The notes beneath the pieces were generated by a model, which was not told the DNA's origin, made no database searches, and worked only from the letters and a program-made list of their open reading frames with translations. The translations under genes were made by a program, and so were the position numbers. A DNA stretch of 37,949 nucleotides. Source: Duganella radicis. GTDB taxonomy: Bacteria; Pseudomonadota; Gammaproteobacteria; Burkholderiales; Burkholderiaceae_D. Every line of letters starts with the position of its first letter. Within the stretch, counting starts at the first letter, position 1. Below, piece after piece: positions 1-10,591 of this stretch. The stretch lies in the NCBI RefSeq assembly GCF_009720825.1, contig NZ_WNKY01000055.1, positions 1 to 37,949 of the forward strand. The letters run 5' to 3'.

Positions 1-250
1 CTCCACTGGCAGCGAGCGGCGCGGCGGCGGCATGTGCGGCGAGCGGCGTAGCATGTGCGGCGAGCGGCGTGGCAGCGGGGGGGGCGGTAAGGCCGATCGC
101 GTCGACGATGCCCAGCTCCAGCGCGCGCGCCATCGAGGCGGCGCTGCGGCCGACGCCGACGATCTGCCGCACCGCACCAGCCTTGCGCAGCGAGCGCGCG
201 AACGATCCGCCGATCAGGCCTACGCCAAAAATAACGACTTTGTTCAGCAT
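1..250 (-). CDS. tyrA: Prephenate dehydrogenase, N-terminal part (cut by window start)
   Basis: The start codon lies directly against the hisC stop codon (stop at 251-253), so the two genes are almost certainly cotranslated. The first 83 residues are visible. They open with a dinucleotide-binding fold, GVGLIGGSFA at residues 9-18, as in prephenate or arogenate dehydrogenases, which oxidatively decarboxylate prephenate to 4-hydroxyphenylpyruvate for tyrosine synthesis. Position after hisC/pheA/serC is the usual Burkholderiales place for tyrA. Oddity: after ELGIVDAIG (residues 45-53) the expected acidic and hydrophobic strand segment is not seen. Instead there is an Ala/Pro-rich run with a tandem TPLAAHA repeat encoded by a 21-bp direct repeat. 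Whether the normal sequence resumes lies outside the window, so an intact enzyme cannot be confirmed. Confidence 0.85.
   Translation of the reverse strand, partial: MLNKVVIFGVGLIGGSFARSLRKAGAVRQIVGVGRSAASMARALELGIVDAIGLTAPPAATPLAAHATPLAAHAAAAPLAASG
31..70 (-). repeat. 21-bp tandem repeat inside tyrA
   Basis: A 19-base core beginning CATGTGCGGC is found at 31-49 and again, identical, at 52-70, giving a 21-bp period that encodes TPLAAHA twice in frame. Degenerate half-copies flank it at about 8-28 and 71-80. The period is a multiple of three, so copy-number change would not break the frame. Confidence 0.8.
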
Positions 251-1360
251 TTACTCCGCCAATGCTTTCGCCAGCGCCGCGATGAATACCGCATTCTCCT
301 GCGGCAGGCCAATCGAAATACGCAGCCACTCCGGCAGACCATAATTGCCGACCGGGCGCACAATCACGCCCTGCTTGAGCAGCGACAGATTCACACGCGC
401 CCCCGCACCAGCATCGCTGCCGACCTTCACCAGCACGAAGTTGCCATACGACGGCACGTACTCCAGGCCCATCCGCTCGAACGCCTCGACAAACTGCTGG
501 TAGCCAGCCGCGTTATTGGCCGCGCTCTGCCGCAAGAACTCCTTGTCGTTCAGCGCCGCGATGGCCGCCGCCTGCGCCAGGGAATTCACGTTGAACGGCT
601 GGCGAATGCGGTTCATCAGATCCGTCAACGCCGGCTGCGCAATCGCGAAGCCCACGCGCAGACCCGCCAGACCATACGCCTTCGAGAACGTGCGCGACAC
701 CAACAGGTTGGGATACTTCTTCACCCACTCCGCCGATTCAAACTGGTGCTCGGCCGCGAGGAACTCGTTGTAAGCCTCATCCAGCACCACCACCACGTGC
801 GACGGCACCTTGGCCACGAACGCCTCGATCTCCGCCGCCGGGATGAACGTGCCGGTCGGGTTGTTCGGATTGGCGATAAACACCAGACGCGTGTCATCGC
901 GGATCGCCGCCAGCATGGCCGGCAGATCGTGGCCGTGCGCCTTGGCCGGCACCACAATGTGCTGCGCGCCCACGCCCTGCGTCGCCAGCGCATACACCGC
1001 GAACGAATACTGCGAATAGACAATCGACTGGCCGCGCTCCACAAACGCGTGCGCCGCGATTTCCAGGATATCGTTGGAGCCATTGCCCAGCGTGATCCAG
1101 TCCGCCGGCACATCGTAGCGCTTGGCCAGCGCGCCTTTCAGATCAAAGCCATTCGCATCCGGATAGCGCCCCAGCTCCGCCACCGCGGCCGCCATGGCCC
1201 GCTGTGCCGACGCCGGCACGCCAAACGGATTCTCATTCGACGCCAGCTTCACAATGGTCGCCTCGTCGAGGCCAAATTCACGCGCCACTTCCGAAATCGG
1301 CTTGCCGGCCTGGTATGGTGCGATGGCGCGGACGTATTCCGGGCCGTAGTTCTTGCTCAT
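251..1360 (-). CDS. hisC: Histidinol-phosphate aminotransferase
   Basis: A 369-residue fold-type I PLP enzyme of the HisC family, which transaminates imidazole acetol phosphate with glutamate in histidine synthesis. HisC-like enzymes in an aromatic operon often also act on phenylpyruvate and 4-hydroxyphenylpyruvate. Visible signatures: LASNENPFG near residue 40, the substrate-side NPNNPTG motif in the middle, and the PLP Schiff-base lysine in SRTFSKAYGLAG followed by LRVGFA. The length fits the family. It starts 18 bp after the pheA stop behind a GAGAGAGA ribosome-binding stretch and ends flush against the tyrA start. Placement between pheA and tyrA suggests a role in the last step of Phe/Tyr synthesis; a separate hisC in the his operon is likely elsewhere (inference). 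Confidence 0.93.
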   Translation of the reverse strand: MSKNYGPEYVRAIAPYQAGKPISEVAREFGLDEATIVKLASNENPFGVPASAQRAMAAAVAELGRYPDANGFDLKGALAKRYDVPADWITLGNGSNDILEIAAHAFVERGQSIVYSQYSFAVYALATQGVGAQHIVVPAKAHGHDLPAMLAAIRDDTRLVFIANPNNPTGTFIPAAEIEAFVAKVPSHVVVVLDEAYNEFLAAEHQFESAEWVKKYPNLLVSRTFSKAYGLAGLRVGFAIAQPALTDLMNRIRQPFNVNSLAQAAAIAALNDKEFLRQSAANNAAGYQQFVEAFERMGLEYVPSYGNFVLVKVGSDAGAGARVNLSLLKQGVIVRPVGNYGLPEWLRISIGLPQENAVFIAALAKALAE

Positions 1361-1378
1361 GTTCTCTCTCTTCGATAA

Positions 1379-2452
1379 TCAGGTCAGGCTGACCGGGTAG
1401 GAACCCAGCACCTTGAAGAATGCGGCATTGCCTTGCAGCTCATCGAGCGCCTTGGCGACGGCGGGGTCCTGCACATGGCCTTCGACGTCGACGTAGAAGT
1501 AGTACTCCCACGTGCCGGTGCGCGCCGGGCGCGACTCGAAGCGCGTCATCGACACATTGTGCGCGGCCAGCGAACCAAGCAGGCGGTAGATCGAACCCGC
1601 CTTGTGCGGCGCCGCCAGCGCCAGCGAGGTGCGGTCCTCGCCCGACGGGCCGGCCTGCAAGGAACCGATCACCGCGAAGCGGGTGCGGTTGTGCGGATCG
1701 TCCTGGATGTTGGCCTTGACCGTGCCGAGGCCATAGCGCACGCCGGCGCGTTCGCCGGCAATCGCGGCGATGCCATGATCGTCGCGCGCCATGCGCGCCG
1801 CCTCCGCGTTCGACGACACCGCGCGGCGCTCGATATCCGGATAGTTATTGTTCAACCAGATCTGGCACTGCGCCAGCGCCTGCGCGTGCGCGCAGATGGC
1901 GGTGATGCCGTCCATATTGCCGGTCGCGGTCAGCAGGCTGTGACGCACCGCGATCGACACCTCGCCGCTGATGGTCAGCGGCGTATGCAGCAGCAGGTCC
2001 AGCGTGCGGCCGATGGCGCCCTCGGTCGAATTCTCGACCGGCACCACGCCGAATTCCGCGGTTCCCGCCTCGGTGGCGCGGAACACCTCATCGATGGACG
2101 AGCAAGGCAACACATCGACGGCGGTGCCGAACTGCTGGTACACCGCCTGTTCGCTGTAGGTGCCGGCCGGGCCGAGGAAGGCCACGGTCACGCGCTTCTC
2201 CAGCGCGCGGCAGGCCGACATGATCTCGCGCCAGATGGTTTGCAGCTCGCTGTTGCCCATCGGGCCGGGATTGCGCTCGGCCACGCCGCGCAGCACCTGC
2301 GCCTCGCGCTCCGGACGGAACACCGGCGCGCCGGTTTCGGCCTTCACATGACCCACTTCCTGCGCGACCCTGGCGCGCTGGTTCAGCAGGTCCAGAATCT
2401 GCGCGTCGATCGAATCGATCCGCTCGCGCAGCGGTTTTAATTTGTCGTTCAT
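1379..2452 (-). CDS. pheA: Bifunctional chorismate mutase / prephenate dehydratase (P-protein)
   Basis: A 357-residue three-part protein making phenylpyruvate from chorismate. Residues about 1-90 form the helical AroQ-type chorismate mutase (LRERIDSIDAQILDLLNQRA at the start). Residues about 90-270 form the prephenate dehydratase domain, with the catalytic TRF motif in NRTRFAVIG. The C-terminal 80 residues are an ACT regulatory domain with an ESRPAR motif of the type that binds phenylalanine. The start overlaps the serC stop by 4 bp (ATGA), so translation is probably coupled. Feedback inhibition by Phe is expected from the ACT domain (family knowledge). Confidence 0.95.
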   Translation of the reverse strand: MNDKLKPLRERIDSIDAQILDLLNQRARVAQEVGHVKAETGAPVFRPEREAQVLRGVAERNPGPMGNSELQTIWREIMSACRALEKRVTVAFLGPAGTYSEQAVYQQFGTAVDVLPCSSIDEVFRATEAGTAEFGVVPVENSTEGAIGRTLDLLLHTPLTISGEVSIAVRHSLLTATGNMDGITAICAHAQALAQCQIWLNNNYPDIERRAVSSNAEAARMARDDHGIAAIAGERAGVRYGLGTVKANIQDDPHNRTRFAVIGSLQAGPSGEDRTSLALAAPHKAGSIYRLLGSLAAHNVSMTRFESRPARTGTWEYYFYVDVEGHVQDPAVAKALDELQGNAAFFKVLGSYPVSLT

Positions 2453-3537
2453 TTTTGGCCCGCAAATTCGTTCAGGTAGTCCACCAGCGCTTGCACGCCC
2501 TCGATAGGCATCGCGTTATAGATCGATGCGCGCATACCGCCGACGGACTTGTGGCCCTTCAGTTGCAGCAGGCCGCGCGCTTTGGCGCCGGCCAGGAATG
2601 CTTCGTTCCTGCTTTCGTCCTTCAGGTAGAAGGGCACGTTCATGCGCGAGCGGTTGGCCGGCGCGACGCGGGTTTCGTAAAAGTCGCTGGCGTCCAGCGC
2701 GTTGTACAGCAGCTGCGCCTTGGCGATGGCGCGGCGCTCCATCTCGGCCACGCCGCCCTGCTGCTTCAGCCACTGGAACACCAGGCCGGCGATGTAGATG
2801 CCGTAGGTGGGCGGCGTGTTGTACATCGACTCGTTGTCGGCCACCAGCTTGAAGTCGAACGCCGACGGGCAGATCGGCAGCGCCTTGCCCAGCAGGTCGT
2901 CGCGGATGATCACGATGGTGACGCCGGCCGGACCGATATTCTTCTGCGCGCCGGCGAAGATCACGCCGTATTTCGACACATCGATCCGGCGCGACAAAAT
3001 ATGCGAGGACATGTCCGCCACCAGCGTCACGCCGTCCACGGCGGCCGGCACGCCGGCGTCGAAGTCGTACTCCACGCCGTCGATGGTCTCGTTGGTGCAC
3101 ATGTGCAGATAGGCCGCGCCGGGCGTGAGCTTCCACTCGGACTGCGGCGGCACCGACGTCGTCGACGACGCGGCGATATTCACCTTGGCGTACCTGGCGG
3201 CTTCCTTGCTGGATTTGCCCGACCACGAACCGGTGTGAATGAAATCGATGGTTGCGCCTTCGGGCTTGTGGCCCAGGAGGTTCAACGGGATCAGGGCGTT
3301 CTGCGACAGACCGCCGCCCTGCATGAACAAGATCTTGTAATTGTCCGGTACCGCCAGCAGCTCGCGCAGGTCGCGCTCGGCCGCCTTGTAAATCGACATA
3401 AACTCCGGTCCGCGGTGGCTCATCTCCATCACCGACATGCCGCTGCCATGCCAGTCCAGCATTTCAGCCGCGGCTTGCGCCAGCACTTCCTTCGGCAGCA
3501 CTGCCGGGCCGGCGGAAAAGTTATAGATGTGAGTCAC
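2449..3537 (-). CDS. serC: Phosphoserine aminotransferase
   Basis: A 362-residue class V PLP aminotransferase converting 3-phosphohydroxypyruvate to O-phosphoserine; it also works in the pyridoxal phosphate pathway. The N-terminus IYNFSAGPAVLPKEVL and the core MSHRGPEF are diagnostic of SerC. The PLP lysine sits in FAGAQKNIGPAG. It starts 26 bp after the DUF2059 gene and overlaps pheA by 4 bp. SerC next to pheA and the aromatic genes is typical of proteobacteria. Confidence 0.95.
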   Translation of the reverse strand: MTHIYNFSAGPAVLPKEVLAQAAAEMLDWHGSGMSVMEMSHRGPEFMSIYKAAERDLRELLAVPDNYKILFMQGGGLSQNALIPLNLLGHKPEGATIDFIHTGSWSGKSSKEAARYAKVNIAASSTTSVPPQSEWKLTPGAAYLHMCTNETIDGVEYDFDAGVPAAVDGVTLVADMSSHILSRRIDVSKYGVIFAGAQKNIGPAGVTIVIIRDDLLGKALPICPSAFDFKLVADNESMYNTPPTYGIYIAGLVFQWLKQQGGVAEMERRAIAKAQLLYNALDASDFYETRVAPANRSRMNVPFYLKDESRNEAFLAGAKARGLLQLKGHKSVGGMRASIYNAMPIEGVQALVDYLNEFAGQK

Positions 3538-3563
3538 GTTGCGTTCCTTATGATAGAGAGGTG

Positions 3564-4109
3564 TTACTTGGCTTGTTCCTGTTGCAGCTTCTGCATCAGC
3601 GGGCCGATACGGCGCTGCACGATCTGCTGGCCCAGCTGCATGCCCTCGCCCATCAGCTTGGGCATCGAGGTCAGCATCTTGGCGCCCACCGGCGTGCGGT
3701 AGAACGCGGTGACCTGCTTGAGTTCATCGGCGGTGAAGGTGCGTGCGTACAGCGGCACGGTCTCGGCCAGGATCTCGTCCACCAGCGTCGGATCGCCCAT
3801 CACGTCCTGCAAGGTCTTGATCACGCGCGGCAGCTCGGCCTCCATCCTGGCCAGCGCCTTCTGCTTGTCGTCGGCGCTCAGATTCGGATTGTTCTTGATG
3901 CCCGCCTCGGCGCCGGCGCGCATCGACACGCCCAGTCCCTGCGACATCTGCTGCATCGCGCCGATCATCATCTGGCGGTAGTTCATCGAATCGAACAATT
4001 CCCGGGCGGCGGCGGTGGCGGCCGGATCGGCCGCCGGCGCCTGCGCGTGGGAAGGAGCGGCGCCGATCAGGGCCAGGGAAGTCACCAGCGAAGCTACGAT
4101 TTTTTTCAT
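3564..4109 (-). CDS. DUF2059 family exported protein
   Basis: A 181-residue protein. The chosen start (ATG at 4109, MKKIVASL) is 7 nt from AAGGTG, a better fit than the ATG one codon upstream or the longer frame from 4133. Residues 1-20 are a signal peptide ending in a typical Ala-x-Ala site (PSHAQA), so the protein is periplasmic or secreted. The rest matches the DUF2059 pattern: an amphipathic all-helical region with YRQMMIGAMQQM, then TADELKQVTAFYRTPVGAKML and a QQ-rich end. Function is unknown. It lies between gyrA and serC, a location I recall as conserved in Burkholderiales, and is probably cotranscribed with serC. Confidence 0.85.
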   Translation of the reverse strand: MKKIVASLVTSLALIGAAPSHAQAPAADPAATAAARELFDSMNYRQMMIGAMQQMSQGLGVSMRAGAEAGIKNNPNLSADDKQKALARMEAELPRVIKTLQDVMGDPTLVDEILAETVPLYARTFTADELKQVTAFYRTPVGAKMLTSMPKLMGEGMQLGQQIVQRRIGPLMQKLQQEQAK

Positions 4110-4132
4110 CATTACGCACCTTAAAATAAACA

Positions 4133-4177
4133 CGGGGCCAGTCCCCGTCGCAGTGTACCGCGACAGACCTGGCCCCG
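4133..4177 (-). terminator. Nested hairpin after gyrA
   Basis: On the minus strand a 9-bp perfect stem (CGGGGCCAG at 4133-4141 with CTGGCCCCG at 4169-4177) encloses a second 5-bp hairpin (GTCGC 4147-4151 / GCGAC 4160-4164). It is followed by TGTTTATTTT, a U-rich but interrupted tail. It starts 26 nt after the gyrA stop codon and runs into the leader of the DUF2059 gene, so it may attenuate rather than fully stop transcription into serC. Confidence 0.55.
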
Positions 4178-4203
4178 CTGGAATGGGACTCGCGTCCCGC
4201 CTG

Positions 4204-6834
<2,631 letters not shown>

Positions 6835-7240
6835 TGGCCGGTCGTTTTACTGTGGTTTGTTAAGCCTCTCCCAAGAGACAGGCAAGCGTACGATTTTAGC
6901 ATGGGCGCAAGGCAACCAGCGGAAATCCGCAGCGGCCCAGCATCCATGCGGTGTGACGCACCGTTGGCGCACGTAACAACTTGTAATATTCATGACACAT
7001 TACTCAATTATTATCGACAATCACGTTGCAACAAAACAACATTTTGGTTGAACGCGAAAAGCCGCCATGTTGGAGCTTTTTAAACGACTTTCATCGCTTG
7101 TGGCAAAATGGACGAGAAGTCAATTGCTTGAATCACAAGCGGAAAACGAGCCTGACGCCCCTGCGTGGTAGAATTCGCCCCACGCAAATAACTACGTCAC
7201 GCAGTTTTCTGCCGATATCACCCCCGAAAGGAAAAAAAAT
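6835..7240. promoter_or_regulatory. Divergent intergenic region gyrA / ompA
   Basis: A 406-bp gene-free stretch of lower GC than its surroundings. On the minus side it contains an extended -10 (TGCTAAAAT) for gyrA. On the plus side, TAGAAT at 7169-7174 is a possible -10 for ompA without a convincing -35, a small hairpin GCTTG-N5-CAAGC lies at 7127-7141, and a strong purine Shine-Dalgarno (GAAAGGA) precedes the ompA ATG. Open frames in it look like chance. Confidence 0.5.
6893..6901 (-). promoter_or_regulatory. Extended -10 promoter for gyrA
   Basis: The minus strand reads TGCTAAAAT, a TGn extended -10 with hexamer TAAAAT, 59 bp upstream of the gyrA ATG. No good -35 is visible at 16-18 bp, as is common for extended -10 promoters. 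Confidence 0.5.
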
Positions 7241-7957
7241 ATGAAAAAACTGATTTCGATGCTGGCCATCTCGGCTGCATTCGCCGGCTCGGCCATCGCC
7301 CAGACCGCACCCACCGCGCCACCATACGCTCCAGTAACCCAGGACATCAAAGCCGCCACCCCGAAAAGCGCCTACGTGCAAGACGCACGCGGCATCATCG
7401 CGCGTGACCCGTTCGGCCTGTGCTGGCGCACCGGCTACTGGACCCCGGCTGATGCCGTGCCAGGTTGCGACCTGCCGATCTGCGTAGAGCCAGAGAAGCT
7501 GGAAAACGGCAAGTGCGTGGCGCCGCCACCACCACCGCCACCAGTGGCGCCAGCACCGGCGCCGGCCCCTGCGCCAGCCCCTGCCCCGGCACCAGTGCCA
7601 ACCGCACAAAAAGTGAGCTTCGCCGCTGACGCCTTCTTCGACTTCGACAAGGCCGTGCTGAAACCGGAAGGCAAAGCCAAGCTGGACGATCTGACCTCGA
7701 AACTGGGTTCGATCAACCTGGAAGTCATCATCGCCGTTGGCCACACCGACTCGGTGGGCTCGGACGAGTACAACCAGAAGCTGTCGGTACGCCGTGCCGA
7801 AGCTGTCAAGGCCTACATCATCTCGAAAGGCGTTGAAGCCAACCGCGTGTACACCGAAGGCAAAGGCGAGAAACAACCTGTGGCGGACAACAAAACCGCC
7901 GAAGGCCGCGCCAAAAACCGTCGCGTGGAAATCGAAGTGGTCGGCACCAGCAAGTAA
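7241..7957 (+). CDS. ompA: OmpA-family peptidoglycan-associated outer-membrane protein
   Basis: A 238-residue protein. Residues 1-20 are a signal peptide ending SAIA before QTAP. The next ~70 residues are a short Cys-containing segment (RDPFGLCWRTGYWTP, four cysteines overall) too small for the 8-strand barrel of E. coli OmpA. A Pro/Ala hinge (polyproline then repeated AP) follows at about residues 87-120. The C-terminal ~110 residues are the OmpA peptidoglycan-binding domain, with FFDFDKAVLKPEG, GHTDSVGSDEYNQKLSVRRAEAV (the conserved Asp and Arg that bind diaminopimelate) and GRAKNRRVEI. It probably anchors the outer membrane to the cell wall. This short form beside gyrA is typical of Burkholderiales. 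A strong terminator follows, so it is probably its own transcript. Confidence 0.9.
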   Translation: MKKLISMLAISAAFAGSAIAQTAPTAPPYAPVTQDIKAATPKSAYVQDARGIIARDPFGLCWRTGYWTPADAVPGCDLPICVEPEKLENGKCVAPPPPPPPVAPAPAPAPAPAPAPAPVPTAQKVSFAADAFFDFDKAVLKPEGKAKLDDLTSKLGSINLEVIIAVGHTDSVGSDEYNQKLSVRRAEAVKAYIISKGVEANRVYTEGKGEKQPVADNKTAEGRAKNRRVEIEVVGTSK

Positions 7958-7975
7958 TCGCTGAGCGCTGAACGC

Positions 7976-8004
7976 AAGGCCCCGCTCCGGCGGGGCTTTT
8001 TTTA
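7976..8004 (+). terminator. Rho-independent terminator after ompA
   Basis: Stem GCCCCG (7979-7984) and CGGGGC (7991-7996) with a CTCCGG loop, extended by AA/TT pairing and followed by seven T residues. It lies 20-40 bp after the ompA stop codon. Confidence 0.9.
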
Positions 8005-8041
8005 TTTAAAATAGCGACATCCGACTTTTCCCATCCTTGCC

Positions 8042-8743
8042 ATGAACGCCGATCCATTAGAACTGCAAAAATTTTCCGAACTCGCCCACCGCTGGTGGGA
8101 CCCGACCTCGGAATTCCGCCCGCTGCACGAGATCAACCCGCTGCGCCTGGAATGGATCAACGCGCGCGCGCCGCTGGCCGGCAAACAGGTGATCGACATC
8201 GGCTGCGGCGGCGGCATCCTGTCCGAGTCGATGGCGCGCAAGGGCGCCACCGTCACCGGCATCGACCTCGGCGAAAAAGCCCTGAAGGTGGCCGACCTGC
8301 ACTCGCTGGAGTCGGGCGTGCAGGTGCGCTACAAGCTGATCGCGGCCGAAGAGATGGCGGCGCAGGAAGCCAGCCAGTACGACGTGGTGACCTGCATGGA
8401 AATGCTGGAGCACGTGCCCGATCCGGCCGCCATCGTGCGCGCCGCCGCCGCGCTGGTCAAGCCGGGCGGCCATGTGTTCTTCTCCACCCTGAACCGCAAT
8501 CCCAAGTCCTACCTGTTCGCGGTGATCGGCGCCGAATACATCCTGCGCATGCTGCCCAAGGGCACGCACGACTACGAGAAGTTCATCACCCCGTCCGAGC
8601 TGTCGCAATTCATCCGCAGCGCCGGGCTGGAAGTGCAAGGCTTCAAGGGCATGGGCTACAACCCGCTGACCAAGATTTACTCGCTCAACGACGATACCAG
8701 CGTCAACTACCTGGTGGCCGCGCGCCGCCCTCTGGAAGCCTGA
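8042..8743 (+). CDS. ubiG: Ubiquinone biosynthesis O-methyltransferase
   Basis: A 233-residue class I SAM-dependent methyltransferase performing both O-methylations of ubiquinone synthesis. The N-terminus matches UbiG (LAHRWWDPTSEFRPLHEINPLRLEWI). Motif I is VIDIGCGGGILSESMA at about residues 49-64, followed by VTCMEMLEHVPDP and the FFSTLNRNPKSYLFAVIGAEY block typical of the family and implicated in membrane association. It is two bases from gph (start 8746), so the two are cotranslated, an arrangement common in proteobacteria. Confidence 0.96.
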   Translation: MNADPLELQKFSELAHRWWDPTSEFRPLHEINPLRLEWINARAPLAGKQVIDIGCGGGILSESMARKGATVTGIDLGEKALKVADLHSLESGVQVRYKLIAAEEMAAQEASQYDVVTCMEMLEHVPDPAAIVRAAAALVKPGGHVFFSTLNRNPKSYLFAVIGAEYILRMLPKGTHDYEKFITPSELSQFIRSAGLEVQGFKGMGYNPLTKIYSLNDDTSVNYLVAARRPLEA

Positions 8744-8745
8744 TC

Positions 8746-9426
8746 ATGACCACCGCCCCCCGCGCCATCCTGTTCGACCTCGACGGCACCCTGGCCGACA
8801 CCGCGCCCGACCTGGCCGCCGCCGTCAACCTGCTGCGCACCGTGCGCGGCCTGGAGCCGACCGCCTACGACATCCTGCGCCCGACCGCCTCGGCCGGCGC
8901 GCGCGGCATGATCGGCGCCTCCTTCGGCCTCAGGCCGGAGGATGAAGGCTACAACGAGCTGCGCGACGGCTTCTTTACCAATTACGCGGCGGCGATGGCG
9001 GTGCACAGCGGCCTGTTCGACGGCATCCGCGAGCTGCTGGCCGGGATCGAGGCGGCCGGCCTGCAATGGGGCATCGTCACCAACAAGCCGAAACGCTTCA
9101 CCGATCCGCTGCTGCCGCAGATCGGCCTGGCCCACGCCGCCTGCGCCATTTCCGGCGACACCACGGCGCACGCCAAGCCCCACCCCGCGCCGCTGCTGGA
9201 AGCGGCGCGCCGCCTCCAGCTGACGCCGGAACAGTGCTGGTACGTGGGCGACGACCTGCGCGACATCCAGGCCGGCAAGGCGGCCGGCATGCTGACCATT
9301 GCCTGCGGCTGGGGTTATTGCGGCCCCAGCGAACCGCAACATTGGCAGGCCGATTATGTGTTGCAGCAGCCGTCCGAGCTGCTGGCACTGCTACACCGTG
9401 TCAACACAATGGATTTCGTTGTATAG
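8746..9426 (+). CDS. gph: Phosphoglycolate phosphatase (HAD family)
   Basis: A 226-residue HAD-superfamily phosphatase that removes 2-phosphoglycolate. The start is the ATG 2 bp after the ubiG stop; longer readings in this frame run antisense-like through ubiG and are not credible. HAD motif I is LFDLDGTLADTAPDL (nucleophile Asp near residue 12), motif II is VTNKPKRF, the motif III lysine is in AKPHPAPL, and motif IV is WYVGDDLRDIQAGKAAGM. The Gph cap domain lies between motifs I and II. The neighbourhood (ubiG-gph) supports Gph over other HAD phosphatases; substrate is inferred. Confidence 0.9.
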   Translation: MTTAPRAILFDLDGTLADTAPDLAAAVNLLRTVRGLEPTAYDILRPTASAGARGMIGASFGLRPEDEGYNELRDGFFTNYAAAMAVHSGLFDGIRELLAGIEAAGLQWGIVTNKPKRFTDPLLPQIGLAHAACAISGDTTAHAKPHPAPLLEAARRLQLTPEQCWYVGDDLRDIQAGKAAGMLTIACGWGYCGPSEPQHWQADYVLQQPSELLALLHRVNTMDFVV

Positions 9427-9510
9427 ACGAATCATTGTGCACGATATTTTGTTGCCGTACGGATAGATTCCGCGTAGTCTCGCCGCCATCATCAACAATT
9501 CAGGTGCATC

Positions 9511-10518
9511 ATGCATACCATGGAACAGGCCGCCCCAAACCCGCAGCCGCACACCGACGCCAGCCTTCCCCTGCCGCGGCGCACGCAGGCGCCGCAAAGC
9601 TGGATGGTGCGGGTGGCCGACGCCAAATACTACTGGTATGACTTGCTGGCGGACTCCGGCGAGAAGCCGGAGCTGCGCGATCCCATCGGCCGCTACCTGC
9701 GCCGCATGGAGTTCGAGCTGGACGCCACCGCCGCCCGGCGCCACCTGTTCTTTGCCGTCACCCGGCCGCGCGTGCGCTTCGACGTCGCCGGCGCGGTGCA
9801 GTGGGGCTTCTTTTCGCTCAAGCTGAGCTTGCCGCTGCTGCTGGGCGCCGAGCGCAGCAAGGACAGCATCACGGTCGAGCTCAAGGTGCCGTTCGCGGCC
9901 ACCCTGAAAAAGCCCACCATCATGCTGACCGAGAATTTCATCAGCCTGAACTGGGGCGGCCTGGAGGAAGTGTTCTCGGTGCACGATTTGCTGCGCATCT
10001 ACGGCCACACGCTCAGGCTGCCCAGCAAGGTGGCCTATGTCGGCCAGACCCGCGACGACGAGGGCCGGCTCGGCCAGGGGCGCCTGCCGGCCATGCACCG
10101 GGTGCGCGCCCAGTCCGGCGACGGCTACGATACCCTGCTGCTGGTGGTGGGGGTGGACGTGGAGGTCAGCTGCGCCGAAGGCGATCCGGCCGCGCGGCTG
10201 GACCCGGCCGATCCGCTGGCGATGGACGCCCTGCACGGCGAGCGGGTGGAGATGATCGAGGCGGCGCTGATCCGCTACTTCGAAGGCAGCAATCCGCGCG
10301 CCCGCGCCGCCGAGGAACGCCAGCGGCGCGGTGCGCGCATCGTGGCGGTCCAGCACAGCAACCATCTGGTGCAATACACCATCGACCTGGCGTTGCCGGA
10401 CAGCGGCAATTACAACCAGCTGTGCTCGGAGTTCGTCAGCGCCGCCGCGCGCCACGTCCTCAGCTGCTTTGTCGCCGACGGCCAAGTCCAGGTGGCACCG
10501 ATGCCTGGTCCCGCTTGA
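9511..10518 (+). CDS. Unknown protein, tandem paralogue A (possible GIY-YIG-like core)
   Basis: A 335-residue protein I do not recognise as a named family. It has a disordered Pro-rich start (residues 1-25), then a beta-rich region with WMVRVADAKYYWYDL, DPIGRYLRRMEFELD, FFAVTRPRVRFD, WGFFSLKLSLPLLLG, VPFAATLKKP and LNWGGLEE. A segment AYVGQTRDDEGRLGQGRL follows near residue 180 and EAALIRYFEG about 70 residues later. These two resemble the YIGQT...RL and late Glu motifs of GIY-YIG nucleases, but the first GIY strand is not evident, so this is only a hypothesis. There is no signal peptide or membrane segment, so it is probably cytoplasmic. The next gene is a clear paralogue with most of these motifs in the same order. 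Confidence 0.75.
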   Translation: MHTMEQAAPNPQPHTDASLPLPRRTQAPQSWMVRVADAKYYWYDLLADSGEKPELRDPIGRYLRRMEFELDATAARRHLFFAVTRPRVRFDVAGAVQWGFFSLKLSLPLLLGAERSKDSITVELKVPFAATLKKPTIMLTENFISLNWGGLEEVFSVHDLLRIYGHTLRLPSKVAYVGQTRDDEGRLGQGRLPAMHRVRAQSGDGYDTLLLVVGVDVEVSCAEGDPAARLDPADPLAMDALHGERVEMIEAALIRYFEGSNPRARAAEERQRRGARIVAVQHSNHLVQYTIDLALPDSGNYNQLCSEFVSAAARHVLSCFVADGQVQVAPMPGPA

Positions 10519-10520
10519 AG

Positions 10521-10534
10521 TTTCCACGTGGAAA
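10521..10534. promoter_or_regulatory. Perfect 14-bp palindrome, probable operator
   Basis: TTTCCACGTGGAAA is a perfect dyad located 3 bp after the stop codon of paralogue A. Its right half supplies the -35-position hexamer of the promoter whose -10 is TATAAT at 10552-10557, a placement suited to repression. The regulator is unknown. Confidence 0.6.
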
Positions 10535-10557
10535 TATCACGCTGAAGGCACTATAAT
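10529..10557 (+). promoter_or_regulatory. Sigma-70-type promoter for paralogue B
   Basis: A consensus -10 TATAAT (10552-10557) is placed 17 bp after TGGAAA (10529-10534), a weak -35. The start codon of the next gene is 35 bp downstream of the -10. The consensus -10 with a palindrome over the -35 suggests a repressible promoter. Confidence 0.6.
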
Positions 10558-10591
10558 CACGTTACGATGAGACACTTGGAGCGCGCAGAAC

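Noticed and set aside
7026..7244. 72-codon plus-strand frame before ompA
   Set aside because: No ribosome-binding site or conserved features; it overlaps the probable promoter and leader of ompA.
8095..8745. Upstream extension of the gph reading frame through ubiG
   Set aside because: Composition is Arg-rich out-of-frame ubiG; HAD motif I begins right after the ATG at 8746.
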